From a virus, in IMG/VR virus record IMGVR_UViG_3300028581_000020, positions 1 to 64,000 of that record: 64,000 nucleotides of DNA; one strand, written 5' to 3'. Position 1 is the first letter of the stretch; the number at the start of each line of letters is the position of its first letter. A model generated the notes under the pieces. That model ran no database searches, was not told the DNA's origin, and worked only from the letters and a program-made list of their open reading frames with translations. Made by a program: the position numbers and the translations under genes. Below, piece by piece: positions 57,070 to 64,000 of this stretch.

Positions 57070-58325
57070 TATGAATTCCTACGCCACCCGTTCCATTTAC
57101 CGTAACGTAAAATACTGTGTGTATTATTAACTTTTTTTGCAGCGCCTTCTACTCGATTAGATATCATCTTATTTTCAGCGCTAATAATGTCTTGAATCTT
57201 AGCATTTGTAACTTGTAGTCCGGCTTGATCGCCAATTGCTGCTAATACTCTAGCGGAGCTTCTTTCTGCCAGCCCGTTATGAAGATCCGATGGGATTTGC
57301 GGGATAATACATTCTCCGGCTGTGCAAATATAATCACCAATTTCAAAATTATCGGGAACTACCCCACTAGAAAATGTAATTTGATTGCCAGAAATTGCAC
57401 TATTTGATAGTAGAATGTCAAATTTATATGTTTTATGCGCTCCGGGGGTTTGTAGAAAGTCGATTTTTGTATTATTCGCGATATTATCGGGAATACTGTC
57501 AAACTGAACCACTTGTAATGGACTGATAATAATAGCATCCTCGTTTACAGTAGAGAAATCTGTTGTCACAATCGAGTACGAGACAGTTACGGTGGCAGTT
57601 GAGGGAGTTCCATTTGATGCTGAATATTCTCCGTTGGAATTTATAGCGTTCACTAGATTGGTAGCTGTCAAAATTGAAGATGCGCCAATTAAAAACTCGT
57701 TACTTAAAGGAGATCCTGTTACGGCGGTAAACTGCTGTTCTCCGATAGTTAAAACGTCGCCATCGGCAATCGAAGCATTGTCAATTTCGATATTTTTTAG
57801 GAATGCCGTGGCCGTTGCTGCTCTATTAATTGGAACCAACTGGTTTGGACGCATGAAATAGTACATAACAAGCGAGCCCGTTGGAGACTGATTTGCTCCA
57901 GGGGTAATCACAATGTCAGACCCTTCCAAATAAAATCCCTGAATTACGTCTGGATTCGCTGCATTTTGCTGGAAGAAAGCCTTTTGACCTGCGTCAATTT
58001 GCGTCATTTCATACAAATTACCGTAGTCTTGACCGGGAATAATTTGGTTATCAGCATAAAACACGTCACGAAGTTTATCACCAATAGCACGCTTAGGAAT
58101 AGCATAGCGAGACTTATTAGATTGTAACGGGACAACAACGTACGATACAAAATATTCTTCGTGGTGCTCAAGAATAGCGGGAACTTGTCCGATCATCATC
58201 TCCTCGTTAGCAAAATCGAGCAAATCCTGTTCGGAAAAGGTCGCAGAAGCTATTGGAAACGAGATCTTACGTTTTAGGGCAGCAATAAGCTGCGTGCTAT
58301 TCATCCAAGACGTTGCATTTGCCAT
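57069..58325 (-). CDS. Head-tail connector/adaptor-like structural protein, 418 aa
   Basis: N-terminal helices (STQLIAALKRKISFPIAS, FSEQDLLDFANEEMMIGQVPAIL) resemble podoviral adaptor proteins, then a beta domain (EEYFVSYVVVPLQSNKSRYAIP) with an inserted Ig-like segment (about 170-330, TVTVSYSIVTTDFST). Directly upstream of the nozzle-like gene. AAGGAG before ATG. Family not proven. Confidence 0.55.
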   Translation of the reverse strand: MANATSWMNSTQLIAALKRKISFPIASATFSEQDLLDFANEEMMIGQVPAILEHHEEYFVSYVVVPLQSNKSRYAIPKRAIGDKLRDVFYADNQIIPGQDYGNLYEMTQIDAGQKAFFQQNAANPDVIQGFYLEGSDIVITPGANQSPTGSLVMYYFMRPNQLVPINRAATATAFLKNIEIDNASIADGDVLTIGEQQFTAVTGSPLSNEFLIGASSILTATNLVNAINSNGEYSASNGTPSTATVTVSYSIVTTDFSTVNEDAIIISPLQVVQFDSIPDNIANNTKIDFLQTPGAHKTYKFDILLSNSAISGNQITFSSGVVPDNFEIGDYICTAGECIIPQIPSDLHNGLAERSSARVLAAIGDQAGLQVTNAKIQDIISAENKMISNRVEGAAKKVNNTHSILRYGKWNGWRRNS

Positions 58326-58334
58326 GGAAACTCC

Positions 58335-58715
58335 TTAGGCTTTCTTTGCTTTTAGAGCCTCTTTTTTGGCTTGAAGTGAAGCGAGAAGTTCATCAATTTG
58401 CTCTTCTGACATTTCTTCACCTTCCATGTCATTTTCCGGCTCACGATCTTCGCCGTCATCGGCAATCTCACCAAAACCACCCGCCTGACCTTCAACAATC
58501 TCTTCGGCTTTTTCTAGACCAGACTTCAGCCCCTCGGGAGAGTCGGCGGCAACCGAAACTTTCTTAAGGCCCTGAAGAGGTTCTTTCATAGCACCCATAG
58601 CTTCAGAACGAAGGCTGCTAAGAACAGACTTTTTGGCATCCTTTTCCATAGGGTCCATTTCACAGTCTTTGCCACCTTTAAGCGACTTTAGCTTTTTTAA
58701 CATTTCCATTTTCAT
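58335..58715 (-). CDS. Acidic scaffold-like protein, 126 aa
   Basis: Basic start (MKMEMLKKLKSLKGGKD), very acidic second half (DDGEDREPENDMEGEEMSEE), then a Lys/Ala helix (LQAKKEALKAKKA). Such bipolar sequences occur in phage scaffold or head-completion proteins; no proof. AAGGAA before ATG. Confidence 0.5.
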   Translation of the reverse strand: MKMEMLKKLKSLKGGKDCEMDPMEKDAKKSVLSSLRSEAMGAMKEPLQGLKKVSVAADSPEGLKSGLEKAEEIVEGQAGGFGEIADDGEDREPENDMEGEEMSEEQIDELLASLQAKKEALKAKKA

Positions 58716-58724
58716 ATTAATTCC

Positions 58725-58961
58725 TTACTTAAGGTTTAGTGATGCAGAGCCCGAGCCTGCGCCAGAAGCCGCGATTGCTTGCGTAGTAGTGCGCGTAGCA
58801 ATTTCGATCTGAGCGGGAGCACCGGCAGTAATCTGAAGAAGAAGGTTTAGGACTTGCTGGACTACTTCATGGGGTTTGGTGCTGTCTAGTTGTAGTTGCT
58901 GCGTCACTTGTCCGCAGTCTAGGGCTTGAGTCTCGATACGAATCATTACATAACCGGCCAT
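58725..58961 (-). CDS. Small structural-type protein, 78 aa
   Basis: Beta start (YVMIRIETQALDCG), a Gln-rich helix (EVVQQVLNLLLQI), then Ala/Ser-rich tail. AAGGAG site. Tail or head accessory protein by position. Confidence 0.5.
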   Translation of the reverse strand: MAGYVMIRIETQALDCGQVTQQLQLDSTKPHEVVQQVLNLLLQITAGAPAQIEIATRTTTQAIAASGAGSGSASLNLK

Positions 58962-58970
58962 AATATCTCC

Positions 58971-59420
58971 TTATTTTAGAGCTAACAAAATCAACGTCAG
59001 AACAATTCCAACGCTGTTAATAATATATAGTAAGTTCATGTTTTTATGTTCTGTTATCGTCTTTTCAATAATAACAGGCTTCTCAATGACTTGGTATTCC
59101 GTGATATATTTAGGAATCTCTACGATCTGCACTTCTTTGACAATAACCGGAACTTCGATTTTCTCGATTTGAACTTCTTTAACGACAATAGTTTTTTCAA
59201 CTTCAAAGGGCTCTTTGACAATCTCAGGAATCTTAATTTCTTGTATTTCTTTGACAATGACAGGAACCTCGATCTTCTCAATCTTAATTTCTTGTGGGGC
59301 AGTTTTGATTTGCGACGAAATCACAGGCATTTCGCCGTTCACAATAAGAACTCTGGTTGCATTCATGTTCTCGTCATGCGTATCGCGGATAATTTGGTTT
59401 GAGTCTTTAAGAGTTAGCAT
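58971..59420 (-). CDS. Repetitive IxKIEVPVIVKE protein with C-terminal anchor, 149 aa
   Basis: A (I/V)EKIEVPVIVKE(I/V)Q unit occurs twice (about 47-60 and 79-92) and shorter VPVIVKE/IPEIVKE copies lie between, giving extended Pro-punctuated beta-type repeats over residues 45-120. The end (NLLYIINSVGIVLTLILLAL) is a membrane span. Shape suggests a periplasm-spanning rod with a single anchor, possibly a spanin or tail-assembly aid. Start TAATG-coupled with the fibre gene. Confidence 0.55.
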   Translation of the reverse strand: MLTLKDSNQIIRDTHDENMNATRVLIVNGEMPVISSQIKTAPQEIKIEKIEVPVIVKEIQEIKIPEIVKEPFEVEKTIVVKEVQIEKIEVPVIVKEVQIVEIPKYITEYQVIEKPVIIEKTITEHKNMNLLYIINSVGIVLTLILLALK

Positions 59421-60970
59421 TATACCGCCGTCGTGATCGCTCTAAATTTCATTGTTAATGCTGAGAATCCCGAATAGTTAGCCGAGGTATACTGAATTTG
59501 TCCGGCGTCCGTAATAGTAAAAACGACAGAAGAGGCGTCGCCCACGGAAGTAATCCCCAATACCCAATCGGCCCCTCTTTGAATACCATTCAGTCTAAAT
59601 TGCTCGAATAAATCACTAGTAGCATCCACAGAAACACTCACCAAAGCTTCAAAACTACGAACAGACGCATTTGAAAACGCAAGACCAGTAACGTTTGCTG
59701 GTGAAGATTGGTTGTTTGCTCCAGAAAATGAGGTTTGGTTAATATCGCCAGTTGAGGCGGTCGGAACTGAAGCCCACGAAAGAGTTCCCGACCCATTAGT
59801 TGATAATACCTGACCAGTTGTTCCACTACTATCAGGGAAAAGAAGGGTCCTATTTGCTGTCAGTGTTTGTGGAATTGAAAAATCGTAACTAAAACCTGAT
59901 CCGTCTGCGTCTCTCATTGAGAGTGTATTGGCGGTTTGGTTCATTTTGAGTGTGGCGGAAAGTCTTGTTCCAGAAAGCCCAGAACCGGAAGCTCCACCAG
60001 TTGGGGAAACGTATAGGTTAATAGCACTTCCGTTTGATCCACGACCAGAAGAGGCCGTAATATTGATATTACCGCCGTTAAGATCTGATCCGGTTCCAGC
60101 AGCACTGGAAGAAATAGATATTGCGCGACCAGGAACTCCAGCACTGGGAGTCGTCACCGAAATTGCGGGACTTGTATTGTCAAAATTAAGGTTTGTGTTG
60201 ATAGCTACAGACGCTAAATTAGATAGCGCAGTATTTGCTCCAGAGCCAGAAGGCGTTGTCCAAGTGCCATCAGCACGTAAGAAATTAGACGTTCCACCAC
60301 CAGATGCGGGAGCAAGACCCTTTAAGGAAGTGGTAAAGTTATCTAGGAGTGCAGTTACCTGTGTTCCGGTAAGGTCTGATGGGGACGTTGAGCCGCCTGT
60401 AGCGTTACCTTTAATAGTGGTGGCCGCCATGTTTGCAAGTTTTGCGTTAGAAACTGCGTTATTTGCAATAGTTGCTGCAGCAGATCCCGGACCAGAGGCG
60501 GTTACATCGCCAGTAAGGTCGGTAATATAATTACCAGTGGACTGCTTGCCGTTTAATTGTGTTTGAATATCAGAAGTTACTCCTGATAGGTATTGAAATT
60601 CTGAGCTTGTTACAGAACCATCTGCGATTTTAGTTGCATCAATTCCAGAAGAAAGAGTTGTTGCCCCGGTATTACTAATGGTAACAGCTCCGGACATGGA
60701 AACCGCTGTGGCTAAATTTGAAGAATTACCAACAAAAATTTGGCCGTCTGTCAAAGAATATCCGCTGTCGGTGTTTACCCAAGCGCTACCATTCCATACC
60801 CAAATTCGACCAGTATCAATGGCAACGCGAGCATCACCAGTAGTATTTCCAGAGGAAGGCAAAGCCGCCTGATTAGCGACAGCAGATTGCCAGGTGATTG
60901 CGCCACCACCTCCACCACCACCTACGAGGTCGAACTGGCCTGTTAGGCAATTGTATCGGTAACCGGCCAT
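59420..60970 (-). CDS. Tail fibre protein, 516 aa
   Basis: Poly-Gly after residue 16 (VGGGGGGGAITW), then Gly/Ser/Thr/Asn-rich repeats such as ISNTGATTLSSGIDATKIADG, FLRADGTWTTPSG and LSTNGSGTLSWAS, which are common in phage tail fibres. C-terminal part is a compact beta domain (VSVDATSDLFEQFRLNGIQ). GAGGAAG before ATG. Confidence 0.8.
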   Translation of the reverse strand: MAGYRYNCLTGQFDLVGGGGGGGAITWQSAVANQAALPSSGNTTGDARVAIDTGRIWVWNGSAWVNTDSGYSLTDGQIFVGNSSNLATAVSMSGAVTISNTGATTLSSGIDATKIADGSVTSSEFQYLSGVTSDIQTQLNGKQSTGNYITDLTGDVTASGPGSAAATIANNAVSNAKLANMAATTIKGNATGGSTSPSDLTGTQVTALLDNFTTSLKGLAPASGGGTSNFLRADGTWTTPSGSGANTALSNLASVAINTNLNFDNTSPAISVTTPSAGVPGRAISISSSAAGTGSDLNGGNINITASSGRGSNGSAINLYVSPTGGASGSGLSGTRLSATLKMNQTANTLSMRDADGSGFSYDFSIPQTLTANRTLLFPDSSGTTGQVLSTNGSGTLSWASVPTASTGDINQTSFSGANNQSSPANVTGLAFSNASVRSFEALVSVSVDATSDLFEQFRLNGIQRGADWVLGITSVGDASSVVFTITDAGQIQYTSANYSGFSALTMKFRAITTAV

Positions 60971-60971
60971 T

Positions 60972-61607
60972 TTATTTCTTCCTCATTGCTTTATGGGCAT
61001 AATTATCGGTCTGTTTATGACAAACATGACATAACGTTCTACAGTTCGAAGCCTCAAAACGAAGTTCTGGGTAATTGCACCACTCTTTAATGTGGTCCAT
61101 TTCTAACGATTTTCCTTTTTTGCTACATATTTGGCAAGAATAATTGTCACGTTTAAGAACTAGAATTCGTAACTCTCGGTATTCAATACTAGAACGAAGT
61201 CTTTGTGATTCAGAGGTTTTTCCGCCATCCCAACGATTTGAAAGCGGTCCTCGTTTACCTAATTTAGCGGCTCTCTGTTTTTGTCTTCCGGCTTCGGTGC
61301 TTAATGACTCAGGATTAAATAGCGCACGATATAATACTGGCTTATTCGATCTTTTACTTCCCCTTCGTGTTTCTGAAGCTTTTCTTTTAGCTTCGGGACA
61401 AGAATGGCCAATCTTAAGACCCTCTAAGTTGAAATTAATTTCCCCGGCAGCAATCTGACACTTCTTACACTTATCCTTAGTGTTTCCCTTTTCAATATTC
61501 CATTTTTGAGCATAAGAAACAATTCTTTCATGCTGACAATCTGGGCAAACGCAAATCCATTTGGTTTCACGCCGCGTAACGTCGGGATTGATTGGAACTA
61601 GCATCAT
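60972..61607 (-). CDS. Free-standing HNH homing-type endonuclease, 211 aa
   Basis: N-terminal zinc finger (CVCPDCQ...CKKCQ), a NUMOD-like basic stretch (KRKASETRRGSKR), and an HNH core (YSCQICSKKGKSLEMDHIKEWCNYP...LCHVCHKQ). Inserted between a fibre gene and small structural genes, as mobile HNH genes often are. No Shine-Dalgarno is clear. Confidence 0.8.
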   Translation of the reverse strand: MMLVPINPDVTRRETKWICVCPDCQHERIVSYAQKWNIEKGNTKDKCKKCQIAAGEINFNLEGLKIGHSCPEAKRKASETRRGSKRSNKPVLYRALFNPESLSTEAGRQKQRAAKLGKRGPLSNRWDGGKTSESQRLRSSIEYRELRILVLKRDNYSCQICSKKGKSLEMDHIKEWCNYPELRFEASNCRTLCHVCHKQTDNYAHKAMRKK

Positions 61608-61611
61608 ATAA

Positions 61612-61881
61612 TTAACTAATCCGTTCGGCTGAAACTAAAACGTCACGATTTCCATTCGTATAAATAATTCTGAGCGAGTACAGAGCAATTCCGTTCTCAG
61701 AAAATGCATAGGTTTCTGTGTCATTAGAAACCGTTGTGGTGCTAATGGTCATCTCAACTTTATTACCAATAAGACCAACAAGAAACCCATTGGTAGAGAT
61801 TGTCTTATCTACGTCATTAAATACAGAACGAATAGCTTGTGCCATGTCTTTATCGGACATTGGCTTTGTGGTGTTTGCCAT
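61612..61881 (-). CDS. Hypothetical structural-region protein, 89 aa
   Basis: Helical start (DKDMAQAIRSVFNDVDKTI), beta second half (VEMTISTTTVSNDTETYAF, LYSLRIIYTNGNRDVLV). TAATG-coupled to the DUF3008-like gene with AAGGG upstream. Function unknown. Confidence 0.55.
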   Translation of the reverse strand: MANTTKPMSDKDMAQAIRSVFNDVDKTISTNGFLVGLIGNKVEMTISTTTVSNDTETYAFSENGIALYSLRIIYTNGNRDVLVSAERIS

Positions 61882-62084
61882 TAGTCACCCTTCATGTGTT
61901 TTTTAATCTTGGACCATTTACCTTTAGACTCGGGAAGCTTTTTATAGGCTTTCTTCCCTTTATTATCGGATGTGAATTCTTTGGCCTTTTCTGGCGAAAG
62001 ACTTTTAGGAGCGTCAAACATATTCTCTTTATTATTTTGGACAGCTTTCATAAAGCGAAATTGACGTTTTGAGACGCTAGGCAT
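61881..62084 (-). CDS. DUF3008-like small basic protein, 67 aa
   Basis: MPSVSKRQFRFMKAVQNN is the typical opening of DUF3008 proteins (S-K-x-Q-x-R-F-M). The remainder is Lys-rich (KKAYKKLPESKGKWSKIKKHMK). Common near virion genes in phage; role unknown. Confidence 0.65.
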   Translation of the reverse strand: MPSVSKRQFRFMKAVQNNKENMFDAPKSLSPEKAKEFTSDNKGKKAYKKLPESKGKWSKIKKHMKGD

Positions 62085-62086
62085 AA

Positions 62087-64000
62087 TTAGTTTCCGACCC
62101 TCTCGACGTTGAAATAAGTATTTGCAGTAGTTCCCGAAATTGTGAGTGTGCTTGCCGAGTTGTTTCCAAGGCCGTATAGGAAGATTTCAACGTAATCCCC
62201 AGCATTCAACTGAAGCGTCGTGCTTCCATTGAACGCGTTGATTGTCGTTGCGGCAGATGTTCTGTACCCAAACAGACGAGCGGACGCTCCGTTTTTGTAG
62301 AGGTAAAGCCCGTAATCAGATGCGAGCACGTTAGCTGAGGCGAGCAGGACTGCGGAGCTTATGCGGTACTTACCCGATACGGGTGCAGTGAATCTGCTGT
62401 TTGCTGAGCTAAATGATCCGGTCGTGTCAAACACTGCGGAAGAAAAAGCTACCTTAACGAAACTATTATTCGTCGCGATCCCTGTTTGGTTAGACCCTCC
62501 AAGTGTTGCATCCATCGCGACTGTTTCACTCGCCGCGATCTGCGACGGGCCGGAGATACGCGAGATTGAGAAGTAGTTGTCAACAACACTACCTCCGACA
62601 TTCAATGCTCCACCTGAGTTTTGGAAAACTTGAATCCCTACCGTGTCCCCTGCATTGAACAAATATTCTGTTGCACCATTCAAAAACGTACCTGCAGAAG
62701 CCGTAGGGTCGAATATGTATGCCAGTGTGCGGATATTGCTTCCGTTTACACGCAGACGAACCTCACGACCGTTCGTCGAGCTTGCGGCAAAACTTACTTG
62801 AGTCGTAATCCTATACCAGCCGGGGACTGGAATCGTGTAGAGACTTGTACCGGTATTCCAAGCCCCGTGCGTGTCGCTGATTGCGGCATCGAACGCTACG
62901 AGTGTTCCGGTGCTGTCTGGAATTGACTGAGTGGCTGCGCGGCCTGTAGTCATTGCCACGACGCGAGTGTCCGTCTCAGACGACATCTGCACTTGAGACG
63001 ACCATCCGGTGATGGGGACGAGGAAAGATCCGCCAAAAACCGTGTTGTTGGCCCAAGCCGTCCCTAACGTGCCATTGAAATAATTATCTGCCTGTTGGCT
63101 AATGATTGCGACCGTTGTTGGAGAACCTGTGGCTACGAGAATATTGCCTGACCATGGGGTTTTAGATGCGGTAAGCGCCCCCACAACAGAGTTGTTTACG
63201 GCTCTAGTTATGTCCATAGAAAGGCCGCTTGGCAGCGAAATAGAAACTGGTGATCCAGAATTTGTTCCAGAAGTAACTGTAAACATGACTTCAAGAGAAT
63301 CACCTACGCGCCGATACTTGGCGATAGATGCAGAAACAGTTCCTAGGCCAACGTATGTCGGAGTGTAGCTCTGCCAGTCCGTGACTGGCGTTCCCTGCGT
63401 GATGATCTGCGGAGAGACGCGGACGTCGGATAGCGCCATCGTGTAGGCGGATGCCGACGTGCTGCCAACGTGGATACAGAGGCGGTAGCTGGTCGAGTTA
63501 GAGGCTGCCTGGAAAGTGCCTCTCCAACTTTGTTGAACAGTGGTGCTTTCAATCGAAGAAGGGGCCGGTTGAATCAAAATCGAGTTGGTAACATCGTAGA
63601 TCCAGACCGAAAGATCGCTCGTGGCGTAAGTCCCGCTGACTACCTCGTAGGGGAACGTAATTTGCAGGACTTTACCTTTGTCGGAATTATCAATCGTGAA
63701 TGCATTCGAGACCCCGTTGCCTTGCCGGTTGTTTGCATCCTTGACGAGGTTGAAGTCAGCTCCCGGACGAAGCGGCGTTGTGGTCGAGCGCGAGATCGCA
63801 AACGTAGGGCTACCGCCCGTGCAATCGACCGGAGAGCTGGCTGCCGAATCAGCATACCCCGCCCATCCGAGAGTATCTTTTCTAGCGTAGGCGTTTTTTA
63901 TGTAGTTGCGGGAAGAGCTTGATCCGCTGTCGAGGAAATCTGCATCTAAAAACCTAGGGGTTTGCGCAAACGTAGTGCTCGCCCCAAGGGCTGCCGCTGC
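62087..64000 (-). CDS. Receptor-binding fibre with two C1q-like domains, 5'-partial
   Basis: The frame is open to the right edge of the window, so at least 637 residues and the true start is outside; an internal TTG at 63577 is not needed as a start. A Ser/Asp-rich N-terminal jelly-roll-like part is followed by two copies of a C1q/TNF-like domain: F.A.....T.... Y.(I/A)PV(P/S)G(W/K)YRI...V ... LYLYKNG... and FNAGDTV(G)IQVF / LNAGDYVEIFLYG, each ending in NYFSISRIS or TYFNVERVG. Such tips bind receptors on the cell surface. This gene is visibly richer in G+C than the genes next to it. Confidence 0.75.
   Translation of the reverse strand, partial: AAAALGASTTFAQTPRFLDADFLDSGSSSSRNYIKNAYARKDTLGWAGYADSAASSPVDCTGGSPTFAISRSTTTPLRPGADFNLVKDANNRQGNGVSNAFTIDNSDKGKVLQITFPYEVVSGTYATSDLSVWIYDVTNSILIQPAPSSIESTTVQQSWRGTFQAASNSTSYRLCIHVGSTSASAYTMALSDVRVSPQIITQGTPVTDWQSYTPTYVGLGTVSASIAKYRRVGDSLEVMFTVTSGTNSGSPVSISLPSGLSMDITRAVNNSVVGALTASKTPWSGNILVATGSPTTVAIISQQADNYFNGTLGTAWANNTVFGGSFLVPITGWSSQVQMSSETDTRVVAMTTGRAATQSIPDSTGTLVAFDAAISDTHGAWNTGTSLYTIPVPGWYRITTQVSFAASSTNGREVRLRVNGSNIRTLAYIFDPTASAGTFLNGATEYLFNAGDTVGIQVFQNSGGALNVGGSVVDNYFSISRISGPSQIAASETVAMDATLGGSNQTGIATNNSFVKVAFSSAVFDTTGSFSSANSRFTAPVSGKYRISSAVLLASANVLASDYGLYLYKNGASARLFGYRTSAATTINAFNGSTTLQLNAGDYVEIFLYGLGNNSASTLTISGTTANTYFNVERVGN

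Noticed and set aside
63577-63577. TTG at 63577 as start of the C1q-like fibre
   Set aside because: The frame continues open to the window edge with fibre-like composition, so the gene is longer.
1-64000. tRNA genes and CRISPR arrays
   Set aside because: I looked for T-arm type sequences and regularly spaced direct repeats and found none that fit; the only tight tandem repeat is the in-frame 12-bp ladder at 67-138.
1-64000. Temperate prophage
   Set aside because: No integrase, excisionase, repressor or attachment repeats were seen; gene content is of the virulent type, within the limits of a partial genome.

Overview
The window looks like part of the genome of a virulent, podovirus-like tailed phage of a Gram-negative bacterium. 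This is inferred from the virion genes (tail-nozzle-like protein, three large Ala/Gln-rich ejection-protein candidates, fibre proteins), from tightly overlapping genes, and from many phage-encoded proteins with signal peptides or lipoboxes, which need an inner membrane and periplasm. The host cannot be named from sequence alone. I saw no integrase, tRNA, CRISPR array, terminase, portal or capsid gene, so the window is only part of the genome.

Layout. Bases 1-44424 are transcribed on the + strand: early and metabolic genes, then lysis-type genes. Bases 44380-64000 are on the - strand: virion genes, read from the right edge inwards. The two blocks converge and overlap tail to tail at 44380-44424.

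+ strand. 1-4.5 kb: a DUF6745-like protein and a MoxR ATPase / metallopeptidase-VWA pair. 4.5-20 kb: many small genes interleaved with nucleotide and RNA-repair enzymes: 3'-phosphatase, NrdA, NrdB, an RNA ligase carrying an intein, a PD-(D/E)XK nuclease, a polynucleotide-kinase-like P-loop protein and ThyX. 20-22 kb: an exported collagen-like lipoprotein and an exported fibre-like protein. 22-28 kb: replication and recombination (ERF annealing protein, primase-helicase, B-family DNA polymerase in two genes). 28-33 kb: two glycosyltransferases, a sugar nucleotidyltransferase and a deaminase. 34-41 kb: GMP reductase/IMP dehydrogenase, subtilisin-like protease, AAA ATPase, HExxH protease, metallophosphoesterase, Nmad1-like protein, dUTPase and HNH proteins. 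41.6-43.4 kb: a holin-like membrane protein, an exported ClpP-like protease and a nested spanin-like pair.

Main discovery candidate. About 37 cistrons on the + strand, most 60-90 codons long and with different N-terminal parts, end in the same short peptide, consensus E-(V/I)-K-D-L-L-(K/A/S), here called the EVKDLL module. Its codons hold an AAGGA/AAAGA ribosome-binding site a fixed distance before the next start, and the stop codon is usually fused to that start as NTGA. In at least four places the same bases also read as a TTGACA promoter whose predicted +1 falls on or next to the next ATG. Remnants occur: cistrons made of almost nothing but the module, a headless in-frame module after the nrdA stop, and a cassette broken by an amber codon. 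I infer a gene-cassette array in which a constant 3' end gives each insert a C-terminal tag and gives the next gene its translation, sometimes transcription, signal. A protein-level role for the peptide is also likely, because the leucine codons vary freely while the residues stay.
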